From Enoplolaimus lenunculus (taxonomy: Eukaryota; Nematoda; Enoplea; Enoplida; Thoracostomopsidae), in assembly GCA_030248215.1 (NCBI GenBank), contig JASANG010002463.1:37011-101010 (forward strand): 64,000 bases of DNA. Direction: 5' to 3'. Below are positions 1 to 13,100 of this stretch, one piece after another (position 1 is the stretch's first letter; each line of letters begins with the position of its first letter). The notes below the pieces were generated by a model that searched no databases, was not told the DNA's origin, and saw only the letters and a program-made list of their open reading frames with translations. The translations under genes were made by a program, and so were the position numbers.

Positions 1-955
1 TCCAGTAGTAGTTTTTTTGTTACACTGTAGTTCTCGGAGCCAATATTTTGATAACGCTCTTACACAATTGCTATTGAAAAAATATGCCAAAAGTTTATTT
101 AAAATTTCATTTGCTAAAAATTTAAAGGAACTACACGATTGCTTTAAAATTATTGCTACGGCAACGTTGTTTCTGACCTAAAGGCGCACCCGCTGTGCGT
201 CGTTCACAATATATATTTAAGCCTTGCCGCAAAATATGTCATTGGTATAACAATGTGTGAAAAATCAGTCAGAACAGTTTGACGTTCCCTACAACTGTTT
301 GACATTTCCTACTTTAAACGGCATTTAAATAGTATAAATGATGGGCTTTTGAGGCAAATTTTAAGTTCAAAACTTTTGGTTCCGTAACTTTTCAAAAAGT
401 ATTCTAAAATTCAACTCTTTCCTTAAAATTTGCTAAAAAACTCATAGTTTTTAACTAATCATAAAATTTCGTAGAAACTAACAAATTTACTCCAAAATAA
501 GAAAGCCGTTAATCCTAACTTAAAGCTACAAAAGTTTTAAAACGCACGCACATGTGTATAAGGAGCTTAATAATAACAATAATTTGTTTGATTGTAATTG
601 TGCTTCGTAAATTTTGTTGTCTAGTGCCAACCCTACCCTAACGCTTGTTACAGAACAATTTATGACAAGCGCTAGGGTAGGGTTAGCAAAAAAAGTGTTG
701 GGGTTGGTTTACTGCGTGACAAATTTAAAATTTGTCATGCGTTAACCTAATCTTATGACATATTCAGTGGCAAACTTTAAATTTATATTGTGAGCGGCGC
801 ATTGAATGTAGTCGTGTAAGGTCGATGAAAAGTTCCAATGTGCGTACCCACACACTTGTGGACGATGCATAACCATAGAATCTTTGATACTCAAACCCAC
901 AACGAGAAAAAAGGCGCTGAAAACCATAGTCCCTAAGTAATAATTCTTGTTTCAG
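1..955. other. Intron of the potassium-channel gene; no gene seen
   Basis: AT-rich sequence upstream of the first recognisable channel exon. It ends in a good splice acceptor (TTGTTTCAG) at 947-955. The only structure seen is a pair of inverted repeats at about 629-742. The exon carrying M1 and the start codon is not in the window. Confidence 0.6.
629..742. repeat. Two adjacent inverted repeats
   Basis: Arms reading AACCCTACCCTAACGCTTG and its near-perfect complement lie at about 630-650 and 665-687. They are followed by the 21-bp odd palindrome TGACAAATTT-A-AAATTTGTCA (717-737), whose flanks GCG and TGCG extend the symmetry. It could be a small foldback element. No transposase is present. 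Confidence 0.6.
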
Positions 956-1169
956 ATTATGCTAGAACTTCGTAAATATACCGAATCTCTGCCAATTCTT
1001 ACAGAAGAAGCATGGAAGAAAAAAGCTGAATCCGTGCTTAGGGAATATGAGATTAAATTTGTGAAGGCAGTAACTCATGAAGGCTATGATGGTGATGACA
1101 CCAAACCGAATATTCAATGGACATTGTCTGGAGCATTGCTATACTCTTTTACAGTGATTACAACTATAG
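956..1169 (+). CDS. K2P channel exon: cap helix and pore 1
   Basis: The acceptor is TTGTTTCAG and the donor is G|gttagc. The exon encodes the cap helix (EAWKKKAESVLREYEIKFV), then WTLSGALLYSFTVITTIG, the pore-1 helix and first part of the selectivity filter. It ends in phase 1, and the glycine codon is completed by the next exon. Confidence 0.92.
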
Positions 1170-4100
1170 GTTAGCTTTCAGAAATTGTTCTAATTTTATT
1201 AATTTCTTTCCGCCTGTACGACAAGTTTCTGTTGAGTTAATGTCAGTCGAACGTTACGGTACGTTTGCTTTGCATAAAAATGTCCAATCGTTTCTTGAAA
1301 GACTATGATCTCCGCAGACAGTTGGCTGGCTAATGGAACATCTACGTTATACCGTACACGCTACTACAAAAAATGTCTGGGTCTGAGAAAGGCCCTGCGT
1401 TGTTTTAACACACTCTATTACGAGACCACTATAAAGTCGGGTAGTCTCTAACGAGGACCTAAAGACATATTGCACTGCGTTCGTATAGCATCGCAAACAT
1501 ACATGAAAACAACACAATCACATATACACACCGATTTATTTTCCTTAAATTTTACTTTTTGTCCCGACTCCCTTCGGACGGTTTCGTGACAATTAATAGT
1601 GTCTGCGTACCGTATTAAATTGTACCTACACGCTAGTGGCAGCTCTGATTTGTACACAGATTCCTACCAGTCTGTGGACAAAATTTCGTTGGTGGTATCC
1701 TTGCAACAAGAAGAGTATTAGGCTCCCCATTTTAAAATAGAAAGTTTACTATACTCTGTTCAAAAACAGAGAAACTCCGTGAATATGCCTGACTTAACTT
1801 GGGCATAGCTGTCATACTCTAAAATATAAATGCCTGACCAGGGATTGAACCAGCAACGGTCGGCGTGTAAGACAAGCGCACTAACCATTGCTCCACTCGA
1901 ACCATAGATAATCAATCTATAAACTGTTAGTACTGTTAACAAGTCTTCTAATGTATTCAATGAAGAAAGAACGCTGTTTATGCACAGTAAACGTCAATTG
2001 TGTGTTAAACCGAATTGGTTAACCGTAGGACTGTAAATATTTAGGCCCATGGAACAATTCCAGACATCAAATAGGACTTTTTAACACTTCTTTTCTTTTT
2101 GTCCAGTGAAATGTAGGAATATAATCTCAAAGAAATATCGTTCTTATAATGCCTACGCAAACTATGCGAAGACTTTTCATCAAAAAACAAAACTGTGCAC
2201 GAACATAGGTACTAGCTACTGTACTAGTCCAGACATTTTCTGCAATAGTCTGTTGTGTTTACGGACAACTGAAATAGGGTAGACATTTTATTTGCAACCC
2301 AAACAAGCGGTAACATGCGACCGAGATAATTGCCTAAGATCACCGAGTCTATCAATAAGAGCAACGTTCCCACTAGCGAAACGCATATTAGAATAAAGCT
2401 ACGATAAATGCCAGTCTAGGATTGAATTCGACTATAAATACTCTTTATAACGTTTTCTTCCCTAGGCATATTTTGTCGTTATCTTTAGAAACGTTTTAGG
2501 ATATGGTAGAATCGCTCCTCGTACAACTTTAGGCCGAATGGTAACAATGATATACGCAACGATTGGAATTCCACTGATGTTGATGTGTTTGGCAAATATA
2601 GCGGAATCACTTGCACAATTTTTCACGTTTATCTATTTCAGGTAAGATTGTATGCTACCAAACATTAAATAAATAACATTTAAGCGTATCGTTTGGGCTG
2701 TTAGATTACCCTGTTTTTCTTTGATGGTAGACGTGTACTACATAATCCTCGTTGTTACACGTGACTTTTTTTACGTTGGCTTTTACATTCCAGTTATCTA
2801 GAAATTATTTCATTGTCAATCATGAAATGTAGTGAATAGGGATGATATACAGTGCAAAAGTTGACTATATTACAAAAATGTAAAATGTTAGCATGTTTTG
2901 TAGAATATGCTGCTTGTACTGCAATTGGCGAGAAAAACGTCGACAACGTATGCGACGCACTTTGAACACTTTGTTGCGATATCACGGAGGCACGTTAAGA
3001 CGAGGTATATTGAATAATATGCAGTTATCTACTTTATGTCAGACACACGTTACGGTTGGTTTCCGCTGCACTAATAATGTCAGCACAGTTGACTGCATCC
3101 GTGGACGCAATGCAGTAACACGATAACTGTATTAGGACAAATATATTAGCTAGCTACAATTTTCTTTATACAGTTGTTGTTTTGACAGATATTTTTCGCA
3201 TATAGTTGTTGAAACTATGAGTACGGTTAATGGGCAAAAATATAAAGCTGGTTTGAGGCATTTTCCTTCCGAATTAGGTGGTTTCCAGTCTCGTTTTACA
3301 AATTGACGTTAGTTGTATATACAACATGGTTATGACATTTACACATACGGCTGTTTACCTTTGAAGTTTCGTACTCAAATCAAAATTGCAATGACTGATT
3401 CAGTATAGTATATTGTAACGGCCTGCCAGTTGACCCTAAACCTAAGCGTAAGTGTAACAAGCTTTCTCGATTCTTTCAGAGGGCGTCCTAAAAATTATAT
3501 TGAATATAACATTATATTTTCCAGTTAAATTCGACCAATGTCCAACCTCACACCAGTATTAGTCTATCACGATGGGATCACTTGCAATTTGTTTGTGCGA
3601 TACTCGAGTTTAAGTATTTTCCTAGTAGAAACGTAGCACTCAGCGTTCGACTACAGGTGGAAACCTTCGTGACAGACGTAGACTATATTTGAGGAGTCAC
3701 GAGTGAAACAGTTTCGTAGTTCTTCGTATAATGTGAGGCCACTGTTACTTTTAGAGCCGTAACTGTAGATTAAGCACACTACTGCATCTAAACCTAAGCG
3801 TTGAAAAGGCTGTAAATCTACACATACGTCTAAGCCTAGGCTTAAGCGGAAAATGCAGTGAGCAATCTAACCCTAGTAAAGAAAGAGGCAGAGACGAAGG
3901 TAACATGGCTCATATGTAACAAAACAATACTATTAATTAATGCAGAATTTGTTTTTAACCTAAAATGTTTAAAGTTCAGTTAAAGTTGAGATATAACACT
4001 TACGGATTAAAAGTGTAAACTTAATTACCGAATACCAACTATCCTACTTGGTTTTATGTGGCCTGTCCTTATCGTTATCGTGCCCAAGTATCACCAAAAA

Positions 4101-7100
4101 TCTACATATCTGTACCTTACTCACCTGTTTGTAATGTGAGTATGTAGCCTATTAGAGCTAGACCATACTGTTTATATGTAAAACAATACCTACGCTAAAA
4201 GATTTTGTTTATTTTACACTGATGTGGGTGTTTGAAATTTTAACTTTCTAGTTTAGTGAACTGGCTATTGGTCTAGTTACAAGATGTCAGAAACATTACT
4301 ACTAACGAATTAAGTTCTATTTACAAGGCGTATATGTGGTGATAAGCCGGATGGATTTGCTGCATCAAGTGTTTTTAAACACAAAATTGTATGTTATCGT
4401 TGGTTGTTGCAAAAAATATTTGAGTGAAAGCCATGTCTAGGGAACAGACAATTGAAACAGTGGTTGATCATTGAATAGGAAGTCTCAAGCAAGATGCCAG
4501 AATAATTTGCTTGAATTGAATATCTATTCAGCCTTTGATTGGAGTGGTGCGTGAGTTGAATCTATTGTCAGACACAGTGGGCGCCAGAAAAATTAAAAAA
4601 TTTAAGAAACGTTTCATGCCACCCTGTCAAGTAAAAACGCCAGAGACTTACAAATATATTACAAATTCACAACATAAAAACACAACAGTTGGTTAAAGAA
4701 GAATCGCTACGTTGAAACACATTTCTGCGGCTGTAACATTTGTGTTACAATACATCATATGCGAAGACTTAAACCCTAACCACCATAAACGATTATAATT
4801 TTATGAGTACGGTTCATTCCAATTAATCTTTTCAAACACAAACGTAAAAGAGAACAGGTTTTTCTTATTAGACACACGGATATTCGCAAAGAAGTGAAAT
4901 TAATAACATTTCAATTGACTGCTATGCGCAAAAAGGTATCTGCAAAGAATCGGCACTTTTTTTGCGGTACCGTTGCAAATACTCATGGGTCATCCACGTA
5001 ATACTGTCTACGCTACTGTAAAAAATTGTCCACACCCCTGGTTTCAAGGGCTGGACAAAACGACATTGTTCTTACGATGTTAAGACTTTACACAAGGTGT
5101 ACCTAGCTAGATTGTTTTGGCAGTAGTCCCTTCGAAGGGACTAAGGACAAATTAGACACTGTCTGGACACAGTGTCTGACATCGGGACGTCCGAAAAAGA
5201 GCTTGTTGACAGTCCACAGCCCGTAACTAGGGCTTGTTTTAAAAACGTTGCAGTGTTCTAAAAATTTACTTTCTTAAAAATTAACTGCAACCAGAAATTT
5301 TTAAAAGAGGGGGCAGGAAGGTTTTTGCCGGTAAAAGATAACTTGTAAGAGAACGTCCCGCCCCATTCAAGCAGAGCAGGTTAGAATATAATAACTCTGG
5401 TATACCAGAAAGTTAAACCCCGGTGTCCCTGTCGAAAACAAACTTTGTCGTGACCGGTGAGGGGGGGGCGGCGGCTGGGGTGTAAATATATAGCTCCGGA
5501 ACCCTACACTGTTGTCCCCCAGGGGAGGACGGGCGAGTGGGAACCCTTTAACGTCGCACACCAAGCCCAACGGTAGTTGCACCCTTCTTTCGCCCATGGT
5601 TGCGGCATACTCAATATTAAGCTCTACAATAGTCCCTTCAGACAGACTCTGTAAAACAGAGTCCCTTGAAACAGACTCTTTAGGTGACTAAACAGAGTCT
5701 GTTCTGACAGACTCGGGACAAAACAGTTGTCCTTCATATGACGCATCGACAGTGTAGCATGGGTATGGACGGCAATGTGACAAAGTATAGGCTGTTTAGA
5801 GGGTATGCGAGTTGTCCGGAAGGTCTATACAGGATATGGGTGACATTTGGACATGTCATTTAGTAACACTACAACTACAAAGTGAGGGGCTCGTAAGTGG
5901 GGACAATTTTTTACAGTAGCGTAGACAGTATAACGTGGATGACCCATGACACGAAAAGTGCCTATTATTACCGATACCGATAATCGGCACATCCATAATC
6001 AGAACGCAGCTAAAAAAATTTCTTTCCGTGGCCTAAGAATCTGAAGTGTTTACGATACAAAGCTTAACATCTCACATAGATGCATTTTTAACACATTAAC
6101 GACGACCTTAATCCTTTATTCTGTTTTTGTAGCGTTCCGTTCAGTTGCAATATTGATTGGCCACGTTTCTTTTAAGGGGATCCAACGTTCCCAATGTACT
6201 ACGATAAAAAGTGAGTGGCTTAGGATTAAAGCTATTTTCGCTTATTCATAGGCGTAGTTTTACACTTATTTTTCCGCTGAAATTTATGCTTAGGAATACG
6301 TTGAGATACTGTCACACTCCTAAAATAATACTCATCATCTGATCAACATTTCCAGCGTTATTAAGCCCAGTAAAAATTGTGAACATACCCGGGAACATGC
6401 TAACATTTACAAGACATGTATGACAGAAAAAATAAATATATAAAGGTAAACAATCAGTTCTATGCCAGTGGTCATAAATACAAATGATTGTTTTCAATTG
6501 TTTGAAATTTAAAAACTTCCGGGGAGTTCACATACCGAAAGCGGATGTGGATTTCTTGCCGGAGCCGGATATCGGGTCGCTCCCACCCGTGGGTAAAGAA
6601 TTTCAAAGCGCGCATAAATTTTGTTAATCTTTAATAACAAACAATATACAAGTTGTTTAGCTAAAATATTGTATTATTACATTGGTTTAGTTGAATAGAG
6701 AATAACGGTTTATTTTACAGGTTTTAGGGCACAACCGGCTGTCTGGCTATGACTTTCCAGACACACAATCTGCGTCTCCGGTAAAATTTTTCCTATAGGA
6801 TCCGATAATTGCGATGCTAACTGCCACATCCGGATCTACCCAGCCAGCTACGAATAGAGTATATTTCGTCGTAAATACGGCCAAGATATATAAGGTATAT
6901 GTACCACAACACCGAAAAATAGATGTTTTTCTGAGTACGCATACTTGCCAAAAATAAGTTTGTTCTGTTAAATACCCAAAAATCTTGATATAGGCTTGTG
7001 TTACTTGGGTTGATTTTGAAACTACTGCCGCCAACTTAAATTACTATTGCGTTTAATACGCTTACGGATGCATACAACACACGCTGAATTCTGAAAGCTG

Positions 7101-10100
7101 ATATTCGACTGAGCCAAAAGGGCTGCTTCATATTTAAAGCCGTCAATATCTGCTGGATTTCGCAATGTCTATGATTACTTCGAACATCGACAATTACCCA
7201 CTGCAAAAGTTATCTGTGTTTATCCCCGCAAGCCGCATGATCTGCTTTTATCGTTTTCAAGAATCGGATGGTCCACGTATCGCCATTCCTAAATTGTCAA
7301 AATTGATTGTATAGTCATCGAATACTCTTGCATTCGGATATTTGGCTCAGTGCGGTCGCAGAAGTCAGAATTTAACAGAAAATGAAGGATAGAAGTCGAT
7401 TTTGTTGTGAAAGTTGAATTCATTAACGTTCACAGCAGAAAAACTTTTACCAAACAGAACACAAACCTTAGAGAACGTTTTACCGGAGACAACAACCGCA
7501 GTGCTCGAAAGCCATTTTCACCGAACCGAAACATAAAGAGGCTCGAAAAAAACTGGCAATGAAACCAACATCGGAAACACTTGGTAAACGTGTTACCGAC
7601 CCGCAGACTCCAATTTAATAACTAAAGCAACCGGTAACGAAGTAAAGCTTAGCAATTCGACTCATCCAACCTAAGTAACCAAACAAAACTTGAGTGCCCT
7701 TATATCGAACGGAGTCACGATAAAACGCATGGACTTAAATTGTCGCAGTAATTACGCCCTGATTTGTAATAATAGACACAATGTTCGGTACAGCAAATGT
7801 TTTTCTTTTTTAAGTCATGCCTTACTATAATACGTACTAAAAACGTTAACTATGAGTAAAAATAAATATGCCTACTTCATATGATTTAGTTTTTGTCTGT
7901 TTCCGACCTTCTGAAAATCAGAGTAACATATTTCATTGTTTTCAAATTCCGAATAACATAAAAACAGTTTTTGTAGTAACATAGGTGAAGCTGCAGTGAG
8001 TCTGTTTTTTATTTTAGTAATGCGTTATAACAGATAACTCAAGACCACTAACTATTTCATATCATCGATCCGCCACTACATAATACAAAACATCGAATGA
8101 CGCATAGTTCTTCCTGAATGGTGAATTCTTGAAAAACTCAGAATATGCTGAATGGAGTGTTATATGAGGATTCACTGTAAAAATAGTTTAAGAATTCCTT
8201 AACGTATTCGCAATCGTTACACCTCTGTGCGCCTAAAAACTTCCAAATAGTGGTTTTTGCACTAAAAATGGAAACAGCAATGTGACATGCGGATGCATGG
8301 AGGCAAAATGAATCTCATTCTGACGCTGTATATTGTTAAAACATCGATGCATATGCAGTGCCTTTATATGAAGCAGCAGTAAAAAGAAAAAGGAACCTAA
8401 ATACACAAGTGTGATGCCAAGGTGCTTAAAAAAGTATAAAACCCGAAAAACTCAGCAGCTGCGTGTCAGCTCTCCGAAAACTGTAGGTTCTTGACTCATG
8501 CACTTCTAAGTGATCTGATTTGGGTTAGAACGCTCTGGAGTGTTAACACAGTGTTTTGCAGGTTTAATACGAGTAACAGAACAAATAATACAGCAGCGTA
8601 CGCAAAATAAACGTGGATGCTGCTAACTTGACTCGCGAAACACGCAATTTTACGAAATTTCGGTATAACTTGAAAACAAGTCAAAATTAGGAATATATCA
8701 ACGTTTTACGTCAAATCCGGGTTTAAATCGTCCAAAATCGGTAAGTTTACCACAATTGCGCTCAAACTGGTAAATACGCGACAGAACTAATACTACACAA
8801 ATTGTCGGACCCGTAGTTACACAATTTCCAACACAAAACACGCAATGTTTGCAAACTACCCCTTTCGGGGACTAAGCGAAATAATTCCGCCAATATGCAA
8901 TTCCAAGCCACAATTCTGGCGGAAACTACTAAATTCCTTACAATTCCGTTCAATTTCTCTAATACACGCAATTTTTATATTAGACGTATAATGTCCGATA
9001 ACTAAAAATGTCCGAATGCGCACGGAAAACTAGCTATGGTAATAGTTATATATATTTAACCAAAAAACTTAAGGATGAGTGTCAAAATATTGGCAGAAAA
9101 TAATTGGGCAATTTTGGGGAGATAATACCTGTTGAATACCACGAATAATATGCTGCTGAACAAACCGAATCGTAACATGACCAGTAATGAGTGGCAAATA
9201 ACCAGCAATTGACAGTATAATACCGTACATAATGACGTTGAGCATACCATACTCCAACCATAATGAGGATAATGACGCTGTGAATGATATGACTAATATA
9301 ACAATGGCATTGAACATAACATACGACACAATATACGACATAATATACGACATAATAATACACAATGACGCAATTGAACACATTTGAACATAATATTTGC
9401 AAATACACGAAGCTGACGCTGTGACTCAAAGTAAAGCCCAATTTGTTGCTAAAAACCAATCGAACAGTACCAAATGTGCGAATTTAAACCACTGAAAACG
9501 GCGAGCAGTCGCCAGCGTGCGAATATCGACAACAGAATTGCGTGAACGGTTGAACCAATTTGAAATTTTGACAATTCCAATTGAACGTTTGATTGACGTG
9601 AAACTTACCGATTTGTATGCGAAAAATTACCTGAAATAGTGCGGAACACACATGCTTATAACATACAGTTTATACAGTACGATAAACTGTACTGAGCGTA
9701 ATTTTGCCCCAAATTCAGTGTTTTACATACCTGCAGGGCGTAAGTTTTGCCCGACGAATGTAATTGAACATTAATCCAGTGCATAATTTTGCCCAAATAG
9801 TAGCGTAATAAGTCATAAATCGAGGTGCCGTCACACATCGAGATTTTGCAAGTCCGTGGAGTGTGTAACATGTATATTAGGGCGTAATTTAACCTATGGG
9901 CGAGATACGTTTTTATTTAGTTATTTGTTATGGTTAGCAGTTGTTATTTCGGTCTAGCTTTGTTTCTGAATACATCGCAGAATTCAGCTAGGATGATCAC
10001 TAACGTTACTTAGTGGGATCAAAAACTTTGATCAGTTACTTTGACAACCGCACGCGGAGCCATCAACGGATCATTATGTTGATATGGTGATTCAGGTCAA

Positions 10101-13100
10101 ATAGCCATTCGGTACCATCCGGCATTGTTTCTGGTGCTTTGATGCGAACGAATTGTGTTGGTCGAGCTGGTATTTCGACAGAACCAATTACTTCACAAAC
10201 CTGTAGAACGCGTTTCTTAATACTTTCAGTTACTTCTGTTAATTTGGGTTGCGTCCATGACCATGATAGTATTGTTGGTCTGATTGTAACCTGCATAATG
10301 ATTGACCCGATTGGTTCTGTCGAACCGTCTGCTGTAAATCCGTAATAATCGACACGATCGTTTTTGTCGATGTCATGTGACTTGAAATATTGCCACAATT
10401 CTGGCGGAAACTACTAAATTCCTTACAATTCCGTTCAATTTCTCTAATACACGCAATTTTTATATTAGACGTATAATGTCCGATAACTAAAAATGTCCGA
10501 ATGCGCGCGGAAAACTAGCTATGGTAATAGTTATATATATTTAACCAAAAAACTTAAGGATGAGTGTCAAAATATTGGCAGAAAATAATTGGGCAATTTT
10601 GGGGAGATAATACCTGTTGAATACCACGAATAATATGCTGTTGAACAAACCGAATCGTAACATGACCAGTAATGAGTGGCAAATAACCAGCAATTGACAG
10701 TATAATACTGTACATAATGACGTTGAGCATACCATACTCGAACCATAATGAGGATAATGACGCTGTGAATGATATGACTAATATAACAATGGCATTGAAC
10801 ATAACATACGACACAATATACGACATAATATACGACATAATAATACACAATGACGCAATTGAACACATTTGAACATAATATTTGCAAATACACGAAGCTG
10901 ACGCTGTGACTCAAAGTAAAGCCCAATTTGTTGCTAAAAACCAATCGAACAGTACCAAATGAGCGAATTTAAACCACTGAAAACGGCGAGCAGTCGCCAG
11001 CGTGCGAATATCGACAACAGAATTGAGTGAACGGTTGAACCAATTTGAAATTTTGACAATTCCAATTGAACGTTTGATTGACGTGAAACTTACCGATTTG
11101 GATGCGAAAAATTACCTGAAATAGTGCGGAACACACATGCTTATAACATACAGTTTATACAGTACGATAAACTGTACTGAGCGTAATTTTGCCCCAAATT
11201 CAGTGTTTTACATACCTGCAGGGCGTAAGTTTTGCCCGACGAATGTAATTGAACATTAATCCAGTGCATAATTTTGCCCAAATAGTAGCGTAATAAGTCA
11301 TAAATCGAGGTGCCGTCACACATCGAGATTTTGCAAGTCCGTGGAGTGTGTAACATGTATATTAGGGCGTAATTTAACCTATGGGCGAGATATGTTTTTA
11401 TTTAGTTATTTGTTATGGTTAGCAGTTGTTATTTCGGTCTAGCTTTGTTTCTGAATACATCGCAGAATTCAGCTAGGATGATCACTAACGTTACTTAGTG
11501 GGATCAAAAACTTTGATCAGTTACTTTGACAACCGCACGCGGAGCCATCAACGGATCATTATGTTGATATGGTGATTCAGGCTCAAATAGCCATTCGGTA
11601 CCATCCGGCATTGTTTCTGGTGCTTTGATGCGAACGAATTGTGTTGGTCGAGCTGGTATTTCGACAGAACCAATTACTTCACAAACCTGTAGAACGCGTT
11701 TCTTAATACTTTCAGTTACTTCTGTTAATTTGGGTTGCGTCCATGACCATGATAGTATTGTTGGTCTGATTGTAACCTGCATAATGATTGACCCGATTGG
11801 TTCTGTCGAACCGTCTGCTGTAAATCCGTAATAATCGACACGATCGTTTTTGTCGATGTCATGTGACTTGAAATATTGCTTCCATACATCGCGCAAGAGC
11901 ATTAGTTCAGCTCCTGTGTCGACAAAACCTACAACTGTATAATCATCGATATGCGCTTCGACAAAGAATCGAGATGATTTACCTGAAAAATGGCAAACGT
12001 CTTTCCCAGCCTTTTTCTGATGAGGTGCAAAACGTGCGTCAACCATTACTGCTGGTGTTGGATCACTGCGTTTACGTATTGCAAGCTGTTTCACAATTGT
12101 TACCGATTCTTTTGGTGTAGTTGTTTGCTCCATGACAGTTGTTGTATTTTGACACATTTGTGATTCACTTGGTTGATCATTTGTTGAAGTTCGCATTTCG
12201 GCATTGCTTAATGATCGCTATAATTGATGATTTGTGTATTTTTCGGAGCCGTTACTTCGGCTGGTGCATTGTTTTGTCGTACATTTTGTGAGCTTGAAAA
12301 GTCAATCAACGGTATTGGCGTAGTTAATGGTGGTGGCGATTACGGATCAATCGCGTACTTTGTGTCATAATCGATGTCATTCGAAGAACCGAATTACGAT
12401 CAGCACATTTGAAGTTTTCACAAGTCGATTATAACAAAATTCTATTTTTCGAGCCGTAATTCGAGCCGGAATTTTGTTGCTCATTTTGTCTCACGGTACC
12501 TGTACCATTGTTTTGCTGCATTGGATTTGACCTGCCTACTCGTTTTGAGATTTCAACTTATTCGCTGGCTGAATCGCGTTTTGCTCATTTCGCATATTTA
12601 GTGTTTGTTTGATTTTGCTAGCACGTGTTTTGTGTTCGTGAAACGATTCGTTACCGCCGCTGGATAATTTGTGAAATATTGCAGGTGTCACGTTTGCTAA
12701 AAATGTATTTCGCAATAATTCTTGTGATTCGAGCTCATTCAAACATTTGCGATAAATGTATCGTTGCCAGTAATAGTATAATTCTTCAGCAGATGCGTTT
12801 ACATCGTCTTTTTGTTGAATGCTATGAAACTTAATAAGATGGTTAGTAAATGTAGTTGCATGCGAAAAGCGTTTTTGGAAACGTGCAATCACGACGTCAG
12901 AGTCATCTTGCGTGAACGACTGTGTCGGATGTTCGACATAATCCAAATAATTGTCTGCGGTTGAGCCTTTAGCTAATTTGTTGCGCAACCATTTCCATTT
13001 ATCTTTTTGCGATGTTATTTCACGCTCCTCGAGCTGACGGTTAAATTTATTGAACCATCCATCGAAATCTGATTCACCAGTATATGGCTCAATAACTAAT

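Larger units (their letters stand above)
1170..2499. other. Intron with two repeat fragments
   Basis: The intron holds an end fragment of the TIR family also present at 4983-5949 (about 1338-1400) and a tRNA-like sequence on the minus strand (about 1830-1905). The rest shows no coding signal. Confidence 0.6.

Noticed and set aside
1830-1905. A functional tRNA gene on the minus strand
   Set aside because: The A and B boxes are recognisable, but the anticodon stem does not pair and the acceptor ends do not match, so a SINE or dead tRNA is more likely.
5367-5597. Minus-strand frame with a proline run inside the TIR element
   Set aside because: The proline run comes from a G-homopolymer. No motif is present and the element looks non-autonomous.
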